Shown one piece after another: positions 15,923 through 26,603 of a stretch of 32,925 bases of DNA. The stretch's first letter is position 1. Each line of letters begins with the position of its first letter. This DNA comes from Rubrivivax sp. (GTDB taxonomy: Bacteria; Pseudomonadota; Gammaproteobacteria; Burkholderiales; Burkholderiaceae_C). Below the pieces are notes generated by a model that was not told the DNA's origin, searched no databases, and saw nothing but the letters and a program-made list of their open reading frames with translations. Made by a program: the position numbers and the translations under genes. The stretch covers positions 1-32,925 of the forward strand of contig JAEUPE010000036.1 of NCBI GenBank assembly GCA_016790435.1. Reading direction: 5' to 3'.

Positions 15923-16600
15923 ATGAGCACCTACAAGGCCCTGCGCAAGAACCCCTCGGCGCCGCAGGCGCCCGCCGACCTGCTGGCCGCGCTGCGCGAA
16001 CTGCCGCTGGCCGCGCTCAGCGACAACATGCACCGCAACATCGGCACCGCCGGCCTGCAGCCGTATCACAAGCCCGGCGAGAAGACGATGGCCGGCACGG
16101 CGGTGACGGCGCGCTCGCGCGGCGGCGACAACCTTACCTACCTCCGGGCGCTGGAGTTCTGCCGCCCGGGCGATGTGCTGCTCGTCGACGCCGGCGGCGA
16201 CCTGAACAACGCCGTGGTCGGCGGCATCCTCACCTTCTACGCCGCGAAGATCGGCCTCGCCGGCGTGGTGATCGACGGCGCCATCCGCGACGTGGCCGAG
16301 ATCCGCGCCAACGAGTTCCCGGTCTACGCGCGCGGTGTCACGCACCGCGGGCCCTACAAGGACGGCCCGGGCGAGATCAACGTGCCGATCACCGTCGGCG
16401 GCATGGTCGTCAACCCCGGCGACATCGTCGTCGGCGACCAGGACGGCCTGCTCGCGATTCCGCCGGACGCCGGCGTGCCCGAGCTCATCGAGAAGGCGCG
16501 CGCCGTGCTCGTCGCCGAGGCTAAGACCATCCAGGCGATGAAGGAAGGCCGCTGGGACCGGTCCTTCATCGACGCTCTCGAGGCCCGCTGCAACAATTGA
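15923..16600 (+). CDS. RraA-family aldolase/decarboxylase-like protein
   Basis: A 225-residue RraA-fold protein, the length of 4-hydroxy-4-methyl-2-oxoglutarate (HMG) aldolases and oxaloacetate decarboxylases. The glycine-rich DAGGDLNNAVVGGILTFYA segment is followed by VVIDGAIRD, where Arg122 and Asp123 are the family's substrate and metal residues. HRGPYKDGPGEINVPI and NPGDIVVGDQDGL also match the family. The ATG at 15923 is preceded by a weak GGAGA. It begins 25 bp after the aminotransferase stop. HMG aldolases split 4-hydroxy-2-oxo acids to pyruvate, so an aminotransferase product such as a 4-hydroxy-2-oxoglutarate would be a sensible substrate. That link is inference; many RraA homologues remain uncharacterised. 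Confidence 0.88.
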   Translation: MSTYKALRKNPSAPQAPADLLAALRELPLAALSDNMHRNIGTAGLQPYHKPGEKTMAGTAVTARSRGGDNLTYLRALEFCRPGDVLLVDAGGDLNNAVVGGILTFYAAKIGLAGVVIDGAIRDVAEIRANEFPVYARGVTHRGPYKDGPGEINVPITVGGMVVNPGDIVVGDQDGLLAIPPDAGVPELIEKARAVLVAEAKTIQAMKEGRWDRSFIDALEARCNN

Positions 16601-16714
16601 GCGCGACGGAGCGGGGCCGCACGCAATGGCGCGCACCGCCCGCTCACTTCGCAAGAACGGGGCGGCTCGATCCGCACCGCCCGACTCAGCCTGCTCACCA
16701 GAGAGTTCGTTCCC

Positions 16715-17488
16715 ATGCCCCCTGCCTCGAAACTCTTCGACCTCACGGGCCGCACGGCCCTGATCACCGGCTCCAGCGCCGGCATCGGCTTCGCGCTCGC
16801 CGGTGGCCTGGCCTCGGCCGGCGCACGCATCGTGCTGAACAGCCGCAATGGCGACAAGCTGGCCCGCGCCGCCGACGCGCTGCGCGCGCAGGGCGCCTTC
16901 GTGCTGACGATGCCGTTCGACGTCACCGACGGGGCGGCGGTGGCGGACGGCGTGGCGGCGATCGAGGCCGAGTGCGGCGCCATCGACATCCTCTTCAACA
17001 ACGCCGGCATGCAGCTGCGCGGGCCGCTGGAGAAGTACGAAGAAGCCAACTGGCACCGGCTGATGAAGACCAACCTCGACAGCGTCTTCCTCGTCGGCCA
17101 GGCCGTGGCCCGGCACATGATCGACCGCCGCCGCGGCAAGATCATCAATGTCTGCTCGGTGCAGAGCGAGCTCGGCCGGCCGGGCATCGCGCCGTACACC
17201 GCGAGCAAGGGCGCGGTGAAGATGCTGACCAAGGGCATGGCCATCGACTGGGGCCCGCACGGCCTGCAGGTCAACGGCTTGGGGCCCGGCTACTTCAAGA
17301 CCGAGCTCAACCAGGCGCTCGTCGACAACCCCGAGTTCACGCAGTGGCTCGTCAACCGCACACCCAGCCGCCGCTGGGGGGACGTGCAAGACCTGGTCGG
17401 CGCGGCGATCTTCCTGGCCAGCGACGCGTCGAACTTCGTCAATGGGCACATCCTGTACGTGGACGGTGGAGTGACCGCGACGTTGTAA
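16715..17488 (+). CDS. SDR oxidoreductase, gluconate 5-dehydrogenase-like
   Basis: A 257-residue classical SDR. TGSSAGIG is the cofactor motif, FNNAG follows, and the catalytic region is CSVQSELGRPGIAPYTASKG with Ser, Tyr and Lys. The SELGRP-IAPYTA-KG pattern and the terminal YVDGG are characteristic of gluconate 5-dehydrogenase-like enzymes, which interconvert a hydroxy and a keto group on sugar acids. It follows the RraA gene on the same strand after a 114-bp gap that contains no other gene. Its role with the aminotransferase and aldolase is unproven; it could prepare or dispose of a hydroxy-acid intermediate. The start has only a weak ribosome-binding site (AGAGAG). Confidence 0.88.
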   Translation: MPPASKLFDLTGRTALITGSSAGIGFALAGGLASAGARIVLNSRNGDKLARAADALRAQGAFVLTMPFDVTDGAAVADGVAAIEAECGAIDILFNNAGMQLRGPLEKYEEANWHRLMKTNLDSVFLVGQAVARHMIDRRRGKIINVCSVQSELGRPGIAPYTASKGAVKMLTKGMAIDWGPHGLQVNGLGPGYFKTELNQALVDNPEFTQWLVNRTPSRRWGDVQDLVGAAIFLASDASNFVNGHILYVDGGVTATL

Positions 17489-17585
17489 GGGGCTGGGCGG
17501 CGGGCGTCGCCCGGCGGGGAATCCTTCTGCGCGGCCGGGCCCCGCGTCCCGGCTCGGGCGACAGGGTCCGCGCACCCACCCGACC

Positions 17586-17613
17586 GGCCCCGCGTGATCA
17601 GTAACGTGGGGCC
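17586..17613. terminator. Hairpin between convergent SDR and thiolase genes
   Basis: GGCCCCGCGT and ACGTGGGGCC form a 10-bp stem with one G-T or A-C mismatch and an 8-nt loop, directly next to the thiolase stop. There is no T-tract on either strand. It may terminate the long box operon and shield it from the convergent SDR transcript. Confidence 0.5.
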
Positions 17614-18819
<1,206 letters not shown>

Positions 18820-18862
18820 GGCCGGTGTCTCCTCGGGGGCTGGATCGGGGTCAGGGTCGGGG

Positions 18863-19312
18863 TCAAGTCCTGGGCTGCGGCGGCAGGTCGAACAGGCTCG
18901 TCACCTCGATGTCGAGCACCTCGCTGGCATGCTGGTTGTAGAGCTGCCAGCGCCAGCGCAGCAGCCCGAGCGTGGCCTGGGTCTTGGAGCGACGGGTCTC
19001 GAGCACGGTGGCTTTCAGAGACAGGCGGTCGCCCGGCCGCACGGGGTTGAGCCACTTCACGTAGCTGGCGCCGGGCGAGGCGAAGCTCTCGCTGCCGGTG
19101 AGCGCCGCCTCGGTGGCGAGCCGCATCGCGATGCCGCAGGTGTGCCAGCCGCTGGCGATGAGGCCCTGGAAGCGGCCTTTCTCGGCCTTGGCCTTGTCGG
19201 TGTGGAACCACTGCGGGTCGAAGGCCTCGGCGAAGCGCAGCACCTCTTCCTCGGTGACGAGGTAGGGGCCGGCTTCGATGACCTGGCCAGTGTGGAAATC
19301 GGCGAACTTCAT
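18863..19312 (-). CDS. MaoC-like (R)-hydratase family protein
   Basis: A 149-residue hot-dog fold protein of the MaoC dehydratase family. FAEAFDPQWFHTD carries the Asp and His of the hydratase motif, and GLIASGWHTCGIAMRL is the following conserved helix. WLNPVRPGDRLSLKATVLE is the usual C-terminal strand region. It could hydrate an unsaturated CoA ester in benzoate breakdown alongside the crotonase-type hydratase in the same operon. It starts 40 bp after the dehydrogenase gene. The start ATG is the only in-frame one that gives the complete hot-dog domain. Confidence 0.88.
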   Translation of the reverse strand: MKFADFHTGQVIEAGPYLVTEEEVLRFAEAFDPQWFHTDKAKAEKGRFQGLIASGWHTCGIAMRLATEAALTGSESFASPGASYVKWLNPVRPGDRLSLKATVLETRRSKTQATLGLLRWRWQLYNQHASEVLDIEVTSLFDLPPQPRT

Positions 19313-19352
19313 GCGGACGATTGTTCCTGCGTCGATGGGCGGTCGAGCCGCC

Positions 19353-20876
19353 TCAGGCGAGCCGCCGCAACCCCGGGCTGACGCGGTAGCGCTCGCCGCG
19401 GTAGTGCGTGTCGAGCTGCTCCAGCACGGCGATGACGCCGGTGGCGCTCCAGGCCGCGAGCCACTCGAACGGCCCGGCCGGGTAGTTGACGCCGAGCTTC
19501 ATCGCCGAATCGGCGCCCTCGGGGGTGCACACGCCTTGCAGCACGGCATCGGCGGCTTCGTTGACGAGCATGGCCACGGTGCGTGCGACAACAAGGCCCG
19601 GCGCGTCGGCCAGCGGCAGCGGCGCGAAGCCGAGCGCGGCCAGCCACGCGCCAGCCTGCGTGCGCCAGGCTTCGCTGGCCTGCGGCGCCACGGCGAAGGC
19701 GAGCGCGGTGCCCGGCACCGCCGGCACCACCAGCGGCCGGTCGAACACCGCCACGTCGGCGACGCTCATCGACTGGCTGAGCTGCTGCGCCGTGCGGCCG
19801 TCGGTGAGCACGAGGCGCGCGCCGTCGATGCGCAGGCCCGTCCACGAGCTTTCGCGGTCGCGGGCCGGGCCCCAGCCCTGCGTGGCCAGCGCCTTGGTGG
19901 CTGCGGCCTCCAGCATGTCGGCGATCGGCCCCCCGCCATGCACCGTCACCTCGTGCGCGGTGGCTGGTGCGTCGTGCAGGGCCACGGGCAGCGCGGGTGC
20001 GGGCACGTCCTTGCCATGGCGGTAGAAGCCGCGGCCACTCTTGCGGCCGAGCAGGCCGCCGTCGACCATCTCGCGCTGCACGAGCGAGGGCACGTAGCGC
20101 TTGTCGAAGAAGTTGGCCTCGTACACCGACTGCGTGACGGCGAAGTTGGTGTCGTGACCAATGAGGTCCATCAGCTCGCACGGCCCCATGCGGAAGCCCG
20201 CGGCCTTGAGGCACGCGTCGAGCACCGCCGGCTCGGCCGCCTGTTCGAGCAGCAGCGCCAGTGTCTCGGCGTAGTAGGGGCGCGCGATGCGGTTGACGAT
20301 GAAGCCGGGCGTGCTCTTGGCGTGCACCGGCACCTTGCCCCAGGCGCGGCTGAGCTCGAAGATGGAAGCGGCGACGGCCGCGTCGGTCTGCAGGCCCGAC
20401 ACCACCTCGACGAGCTTCATCAGCGGCACCGGGTTGAAGAAGTGCATGCCGACGAGCCGGCCCGGGTGCGCGAGGCCGTTGGCGATGGCCGTGACCGAGA
20501 TCGACGAGGTGTTGGTGGCGAGGATGCAGTGCGGGCCGACGAGCGCTTCGAGTTGCTTGAAGAGGCTGCGCTTGACGTCGAGGCGTTCGACCACGGCTTC
20601 CACCACGAGAGACACCGTGGCAGCCTGCTCGATCGTCGCGATGGGCTCGATGCGCGCTACCGCGGCCGCGGCCGCCTCGGCGGGCAGCTTGCCCTTGGCC
20701 ACCAGGCCTTCGAGCGTGGCGGCGAGCTTGGTCTTCGCCTCGGCCGCCGCGCCCTCGCGCGTGTCGAAGAGCTTCACGCCGTGGCCGGCCTGCGCCGCCA
20801 CCTGCGCGATGCCGGCGCCCATGATGCCGGCGCCCACCACGAGGACCGGCGCGTTGCGCAAGTCGGGCATGTTCAT
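19353..20876 (-). CDS. paaH: 3-hydroxyacyl-CoA dehydrogenase (PaaH/PaaC type)
   Basis: A 507-residue dehydrogenase. The NAD motif GAGIMGAGIAQVAAQAG is at residues 14-30. ATNTSSISVT and HFFNPVPLMKLVEVV are the catalytic-domain motifs. GFIVNRIARPYY leads into the first C-terminal domain, and a second such domain (FEWLAAW near the end) follows, as in the phenylacetate-pathway enzyme. It should oxidise 3-hydroxyadipyl-CoA to 3-oxoadipyl-CoA. The ATG at 20876 overlaps the stop of the upstream hydratase by 4 bp; an ATG two codons later is an alternative. The name is given by family and context, not by proof of substrate. Confidence 0.88.
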   Translation of the reverse strand: MNMPDLRNAPVLVVGAGIMGAGIAQVAAQAGHGVKLFDTREGAAAEAKTKLAATLEGLVAKGKLPAEAAAAAVARIEPIATIEQAATVSLVVEAVVERLDVKRSLFKQLEALVGPHCILATNTSSISVTAIANGLAHPGRLVGMHFFNPVPLMKLVEVVSGLQTDAAVAASIFELSRAWGKVPVHAKSTPGFIVNRIARPYYAETLALLLEQAAEPAVLDACLKAAGFRMGPCELMDLIGHDTNFAVTQSVYEANFFDKRYVPSLVQREMVDGGLLGRKSGRGFYRHGKDVPAPALPVALHDAPATAHEVTVHGGGPIADMLEAAATKALATQGWGPARDRESSWTGLRIDGARLVLTDGRTAQQLSQSMSVADVAVFDRPLVVPAVPGTALAFAVAPQASEAWRTQAGAWLAALGFAPLPLADAPGLVVARTVAMLVNEAADAVLQGVCTPEGADSAMKLGVNYPAGPFEWLAAWSATGVIAVLEQLDTHYRGERYRVSPGLRRLA

Positions 20877-21697
20877 TCCTTGCTTTCCTGGGGCGCGATC
20901 CAAGGTGCCGGCCGCTTGCCGAGGAAGGCGGCGAAGCCCTCGCGCGCCTCGTCGGTGCCGCGCACGCGCGCGATGGTCTGCGCTGTGAGCTCTCGCACTT
21001 CGGCAGTGACGGGGCCCTGGTGCAGCCGCGCGAAGAGCTGCTTGATCTCGCGGTGCGCGTTGGGGCCACCGACGAGCAGGTTCTGCACCACCTCGTCGAT
21101 GGCGGCGTCGAGCTGCTCGGTCACGACCACGCGCTGCACGAGGCCCATCTCGAGCGCCTCGGTGGCGCCGATGCGCTCGGTGGTGAGCGCCAGTCGCTTG
21201 GCCTGCCGCTTGCCCACCGCGTTCGTGAGGTAGGGGCCGATGACCGAAGGCAGGATGCCGAACTTGGCCTCGCTGACGGCGAAGGTGGCGTTGTCGGAGG
21301 CGATGGCGATGTCGCAGGCCGCCGCCAGCCCAATGCCGCCGCCGAGCGCCGCGCCGTGCACGCGCGCCACCGTGGGCTTGGGGCAGGCCTCGATGCGGCC
21401 GAGCATGCCGGCGAAGCGCCGCGCGTCGGCCACGTTCCACTCCAACGTCGCTTGGCTGGCGCGCTGCATCCACTGCAGGTCGGCGCCGGCGCTGAAGTGC
21501 TTGCCGTCGCCGGCGAGCACGATGACGCGCACCGAGGGGTCGACTTCGAGCGCCGCGAAGGCGGCATCGAGCTCGCCGATCATTGCCTCGTCGAAGGCGT
21601 TGAAGACGGCCGGCCGCGCCATGGTGACGCAGGCGACGCCGGGGCCGCGCGCTTCGACGCGCAGGGTTTCGTGGGTCTTGCTCGACGTGAGGCTCAT
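20873..21697 (-). CDS. Enoyl-CoA hydratase/isomerase (crotonase family)
   Basis: A 274-residue crotonase. The oxyanion-hole segments are GKHFSAGADLQWM and HGAALGGGIGLAAACD, and SEAKFGILPSVIGPYL follows. The SAGADLQWMQR pattern resembles methylglutaconyl-CoA hydratases (LiuC) more than PaaF/PaaG. In this operon it probably hydrates or isomerises the dehydroadipyl-CoA made from the ring-cleavage product. It lies 72 bp after boxA and overlaps the dehydrogenase gene by 4 bp. GGAGAC before the ATG is a fair ribosome-binding site. Confidence 0.9.
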   Translation of the reverse strand: MSLTSSKTHETLRVEARGPGVACVTMARPAVFNAFDEAMIGELDAAFAALEVDPSVRVIVLAGDGKHFSAGADLQWMQRASQATLEWNVADARRFAGMLGRIEACPKPTVARVHGAALGGGIGLAAACDIAIASDNATFAVSEAKFGILPSVIGPYLTNAVGKRQAKRLALTTERIGATEALEMGLVQRVVVTEQLDAAIDEVVQNLLVGGPNAHREIKQLFARLHQGPVTAEVRELTAQTIARVRGTDEAREGFAAFLGKRPAPWIAPQESKE

Positions 21698-21769
21698 GCC
21701 GGCGTCTCCTTGGCTGTCGGTTCGGGCGGCCCGGGCGCCATGCCCCTGGGCCTTGGCGGAATCCGCGGA

Positions 21770-23077
21770 TCAGTAGGTTTCGAGGTGCAGCCGGCCCTCG
21801 CGCTTGAGCGCGGCGCCGATGGCGTCCCAGTCGAGGCCGGCTGCGTGCGCGACGTCGCGCAGGGCGAGCACGACGCCTTCTTCCATGGCCTTGAGGCCGC
21901 AGACGTAGAAGAAGGCGTTGGGGTCCTTCAGCAAAGCGGCCACGTCGGGGCCGCGCTCGCGCAGGCGGTCCTGCACGTAGGTCTTTGGCTGGCCGGCGGC
22001 GCGGCTGAAGGCGAAGCTGATGTCGATGAAGTCCTTGGGCAGGTTCTGCAGCGGGCCGAAGTAGGGCAGTTCCTCCTTCGTGCGCGCGCCGAAGAAGAGC
22101 ATCAGCTTGCCGCCCTCGAACTTGCCGCTGGTGCGCAGGCGGCGCCGCCACTCGGTCATGGCGCGCATCGGCGCGCTGCCGGTGCCGGTGCAGATCATGA
22201 CGATGTGGCTCTTCGGGTGGTTGGGCATCAGGAAGCTGGCCCCGAACGGGCCGATCACCTGCACCTTGTCGCCCACCTTGAGGTCGCACATGTAGTTGCT
22301 GGCCACGCCGCGCACCGGATTGCCCTGGTGGTCTTCCAGCACGCGCTTGATGGTGAGCGAGAGGTTGTTGTAGCCCGGGCGCTCGCCGTTGCGAGGGCTC
22401 GCGATGCTGTACTGGCGTGCGTGGTGCGCGCGGCCGTGGGCGTCGGTGCCCGGCGGCACGATGCCGATGCTCTGGCCCTCGAGCACGGGGAAGGGCATGG
22501 TGCCGAAGTCGAGCACGATGTGGTGCGTGTCGTAGTCGCTGCCGATCTGCTTGCCGACTTCGGTGACGCGCACGTTGCCCGTGACCGTGGCGGTGACGGA
22601 CTTCTCCGCCGACTTCGGGCCGTAGAGGTTGGTGTAGGCGTGAGCGGCCGACCAGGGCGGCAGCGTGGCGCCGTACTGGGCGCTCTGGAAGGGCGTGGCA
22701 ACCACCTCGATCGTCGGCGCGCTGGCCGCGGCGGGCGCAGCCGCCTCCGCGACGTCACCGGCGGCGACGCCGGCCTCGGCCATCTGCTCGGCACTCAGCT
22801 CGGCGGGCAGGTTGTCCCAGCCGAACTGCTCTTCAACGGTGTAGGCGCGCACCCGGGGCATCGTGCGCCAGTTGTCGATGCTGCCGGTGGGGCAGGGCGA
22901 GACGCAGTCCATGCACAGGTTGCACTTGCCCGCGTCGACGACATAGTTGCGCGAGTCGTGCGTGATGGCCTGCACCGGGCAGATCGACTCGCACGTGTTG
23001 CAGCGGATGCAGATCTCGGGGTCGATGAGATGCTGCTTGATGACGGCGCTTCGTTCGGCTTGCGTGGCCATGTCCAT
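21770..23077 (-). CDS. boxA: Benzoyl-CoA epoxidase reductase component BoxA
   Basis: A 435-residue iron-sulfur flavoprotein. Two ferredoxin-type clusters lie at residues 20-62 ([12 protein letters not shown] and [12 protein letters not shown]). An Ala/Glu-rich linker around residues 90-125 leads to a ferredoxin-NADP reductase module: [11 protein letters not shown] for [15 protein letters not shown] for NADPH, and [13 protein letters not shown]. It passes electrons from NADPH to BoxB for epoxidation of benzoyl-CoA to 2,3-epoxybenzoyl-CoA. The ATG at 23077 has a GAGGAG at a good distance; an ATG two codons downstream is possible. The gene follows boxB after 135 bp containing a hairpin. Confidence 0.95.
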   Translation of the reverse strand: MDMATQAERSAVIKQHLIDPEICIRCNTCESICPVQAITHDSRNYVVDAGKCNLCMDCVSPCPTGSIDNWRTMPRVRAYTVEEQFGWDNLPAELSAEQMAEAGVAAGDVAEAAAPAAASAPTIEVVATPFQSAQYGATLPPWSAAHAYTNLYGPKSAEKSVTATVTGNVRVTEVGKQIGSDYDTHHIVLDFGTMPFPVLEGQSIGIVPPGTDAHGRAHHARQYSIASPRNGERPGYNNLSLTIKRVLEDHQGNPVRGVASNYMCDLKVGDKVQVIGPFGASFLMPNHPKSHIVMICTGTGSAPMRAMTEWRRRLRTSGKFEGGKLMLFFGARTKEELPYFGPLQNLPKDFIDISFAFSRAAGQPKTYVQDRLRERGPDVAALLKDPNAFFYVCGLKAMEEGVVLALRDVAHAAGLDWDAIGAALKREGRLHLETY

Positions 23078-23139
23078 GGCTCGTCTCCTCATTGCTCCGG
23101 TCAGTGCTCCGGCCATTGCGCCGGTGGCCGGTTGAACGA

Positions 23140-23160
23140 AGGGGCCCTGGTCGGGCCCCT
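23140..23160 (-). other. Intercistronic hairpin between boxB and boxA
   Basis: A perfect 8-bp stem (AGGGGCCC / GGGCCCCT) with a 5-nt loop lies 63 bp upstream of the boxA ATG, in the middle of the operon. No T-tract follows, so full termination is unlikely. It may act as an mRNA-stabilising or partial attenuation structure that sets the BoxB to BoxA ratio. Confidence 0.55.
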
Positions 23161-23212
23161 CGTCATCGGCGGACACCGCCGGCAGCCGGCGATGATGCTA
23201 TTCCACGCGTGC

Positions 23213-24640
<1,428 letters not shown>

Positions 24641-24667
24641 TGCGGGTCTCCGATGCAGTTCATGAGG

Positions 24668-24766
24668 TGTATTCAGCCCAGTGACCGCGGCGGAGCCGGC
24701 TTTGCCGGGCCGCTCACGGTGCCCCCTGGGGGGAGGCGGCCGCCAGGCCGCTTCGGGGGGTGTCCG
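24668..24766 (-). repeat. GC-rich palindromic (REP-like) element in the boxC-boxB gap
   Basis: The gap holds several nested inverted repeats: GCCGG-CTTTG-like sequence around 24698-24712, CCCCC-T-GGGGG at 24722-24733, GCGGCC-GCCA-GGCCGC at 24738-24753, and a final GGGGGG. Similar G-run and palindrome-rich stretches are scattered between genes in many Burkholderiales genomes. Whether this one is repeated in this genome cannot be seen from one window. Confidence 0.5.
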
Positions 24767-26452
24767 CTACACCCGGGTCCAGTCGAATGCGGCCTTGTCG
24801 CCCTTGCCGTAGACCTTGAGCGCGCCTTTCTCGCCCACGGCATTGGGGCGCTGGAAGATCCAGTTCTGCCAGGCGGTGAGGCGGCCGAAGACGCGCGTGA
24901 ACATGTTCTCGGGGCCGTTGAAGCGCAGGTTGGCTTCCATGCCGGTGAGTGCGTCGGGGCTCATGGCCACGCGCTCCTCGATGGCGATGCGCGTCTCGTC
25001 GGCCCAGTCGATGTCGTCGGGCGCGCTGGTCACGAGGCCCACCTTGAGCGCCGCATCGGCGTCCAGCGGCTGCCCGGCCTTGGCGCGCACGGCGTCCAGT
25101 GCCGGCTGCTCGTCGTAGAAGCGGCGGCCGAGGCGGCTCTGGCCGGTGACCATCGGGTACAGGCCGAAGTTCGTGTCGACCACGGTGACCTTGGGCGCCT
25201 TCGCGGCGTCGTCGGGCAGCGCCAGGTGGTAGCTGCGGTCGCAGGCCAGCGCCAGCTCGAGCAGCGTGCCGGCGAAGCACGAGCCCGGCTCGATGAGCGC
25301 GAAGAGGCTACGGCTGCTCACGTCGAGGCGGCTGAAGGTGCGGCGCAGCAGGCCGATGGTCTCGCGCACGAGCCAGTGGCTCTTGTTTGCCAGCAGCACC
25401 TGGTCCATCGCGAGCACGGCCGCCGCGTCGCCCTGGGTCTTGAGCAGCCAGGTGCCGATCTCGAGCTCGTTGGTGCGCATCGAGAGGATGGCGTCCTCGA
25501 GCTCGCGCGCCATGGCGAGCGGGTACCAGCCCGCGCCGGCGGCCTCGATGGCGGCGACGTCCTGCGGCTGCGCGCCCGAGGCCGGGGCCGGGGCCTTGAC
25601 GGTGAACGTGGCGACGCGGCGGGCGCGGTCGATCTCGACGATCACGTGGGTGTAGCGCAGCGCGTCGGGCTCGATGGTGCGCTGCAGCGGCATCAGCGTC
25701 ACGCCCTTGGCGCCGGCGGGCCGGTCGCTCTGCCGGGCGAGCTCGAGCGCGCGTTCCTGCACCTTGGCCGCGAACTGCGCGGGCTTGGCGATGTCGTCGA
25801 CGAGGCGCCAGTCCTTGGCCTTCTGGCCGCGCACGCCTTCGGTGGTGGTGCAGAAGATGTCGGCCAGATCGTGCCGCACGTGGCGCTTGTCGGTGACGCG
25901 TGTGAGGCCGCCGGTGCCCGGCAGCACGCCGAGCAGCGGCACCTCGGGCAGGCTGACAGCGCTGTTGCGGTCGTCGACGAGCACGATCTCGTCGCAGGCG
26001 AGCGCCAGTTCGTAGCCGCCGCCGGCGCAGGCGCCGTTGACGGCGGCCAGGAACTTGAGGCCGCTGTGCTGGCTGCTGTCTTCGAGGCCGTTGCGCGTCT
26101 CGTTCGTGAACTTGCAGAAGTTCACCTTCCACGCGTGGCTGGAGACGCCGAGCATGAAGATGTTGGCGCCGGAGCAGAACACCTTCTCCTTGGCGCTGGT
26201 GACGACCACCGTGCGTACCTCGGGGTGCTCGAAGCGGATGCGGTTGACGGCGTCGTTGAGCTCGATGTCGACGCCGAGGTCGTAGCTGTTGAGCTTGAGC
26301 TTGTAGCCGGGGCGCAGGCCGGCGTTTTCGTCGAAGTCCGCGATGAGGGTGGCCACCGGGCCTTCGAACTTGAGCTTCCAGTGGCGGTACTGGGTGGGGT
26401 GGGTCTGGTAGTCGACGCGCGGCGGCGCGTCGGCGGTGGTGGCGGTGCTCAT
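24767..26452 (-). CDS. boxC: 2,3-epoxybenzoyl-CoA dihydrolase BoxC
   Basis: A 561-residue member of the crotonase superfamily with the extended double-domain layout of BoxC. KEKVFCSGANIFMLG and NGACAGGGYELALACDEI are the CoA-ester and oxyanion-hole segments of the first half; VDDRNSAVSLPEVPLLG follows. The second half has FAGTLLELALACDRSYHL and the closing GRLTAWQNWIFQRPNAVG. It opens the epoxide ring hydrolytically, giving 3,4-dehydroadipyl-CoA semialdehyde and formate. The ATG at 26452 has AAGGAG seven bases upstream; an earlier in-frame ATG at 26539 lies inside the promoter and is rejected. It is the first gene of the box operon. Confidence 0.95.
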   Translation of the reverse strand: MSTATTADAPPRVDYQTHPTQYRHWKLKFEGPVATLIADFDENAGLRPGYKLKLNSYDLGVDIELNDAVNRIRFEHPEVRTVVVTSAKEKVFCSGANIFMLGVSSHAWKVNFCKFTNETRNGLEDSSQHSGLKFLAAVNGACAGGGYELALACDEIVLVDDRNSAVSLPEVPLLGVLPGTGGLTRVTDKRHVRHDLADIFCTTTEGVRGQKAKDWRLVDDIAKPAQFAAKVQERALELARQSDRPAGAKGVTLMPLQRTIEPDALRYTHVIVEIDRARRVATFTVKAPAPASGAQPQDVAAIEAAGAGWYPLAMARELEDAILSMRTNELEIGTWLLKTQGDAAAVLAMDQVLLANKSHWLVRETIGLLRRTFSRLDVSSRSLFALIEPGSCFAGTLLELALACDRSYHLALPDDAAKAPKVTVVDTNFGLYPMVTGQSRLGRRFYDEQPALDAVRAKAGQPLDADAALKVGLVTSAPDDIDWADETRIAIEERVAMSPDALTGMEANLRFNGPENMFTRVFGRLTAWQNWIFQRPNAVGEKGALKVYGKGDKAAFDWTRV

Positions 26453-26471
26453 GGAGGGCTCCTTGCGGAAG

Positions 26472-26485
26472 TGCATCAAAGTGCG
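26472..26485 (+). promoter_or_regulatory. BoxR-type operator box 1
   Basis: TGCA-TCAAAG-TGCG, 20 bp upstream of the boxC ATG in the 5' leader. It is one of five TGCA-N6-TGC(G/T) boxes in the cluster. TGCA repeats are the element recognised by the BzdR/BoxR family. Confidence 0.6.
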
Positions 26486-26506
26486 TTCGTGCGGGCCGTC
26501 GTGAAA

Positions 26507-26524
26507 TGCATCATAGTGCGTGCA
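26507..26524 (+). promoter_or_regulatory. BoxR-type operator box 2
   Basis: TGCA-TCATAG-TGCG followed at once by another TGCA. It covers the -10 hexamer of the boxC promoter, so binding would block RNA polymerase. Confidence 0.65.
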
Positions 26525-26539
26525 TTGATTCGAAGTCAA
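26510..26539 (-). promoter_or_regulatory. Promoter of the box operon
   Basis: On the minus strand TTGACT (26534-26539) and TATGAT (26510-26515) are separated by 18 bp, each matching sigma-70 consensus at five of six positions. Transcription would begin near 26503, giving a leader of about 50 nt. The -35 abuts operator box 3 and the -10 lies in box 2, an arrangement expected for repression. Confidence 0.7.
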
Positions 26540-26552
26540 GCACTTTCGTGCA
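26539..26552 (-). promoter_or_regulatory. BoxR-type operator box 3
   Basis: On the minus strand TGCA-CGAAAG-TGCT, adjoining the -35 of the boxC promoter. Boxes 1, 2 and 3 are centred 35 and 32 bp apart, about three DNA turns. Confidence 0.6.
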
Positions 26553-26603
26553 TGTTGTTGGAGCCAGGACTGAAGCGGCCGGAATCCGGGGCCGGTACGG
26601 TTC

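Noticed and set aside
19353-22289. A 978-codon frame that would fuse the hydroxyacyl-CoA dehydrogenase to upstream sequence
   Set aside because: The upstream part is antisense-like or out-of-frame reading of the hydratase and boxA genes. Only the region from 20876 on has dehydrogenase motifs.
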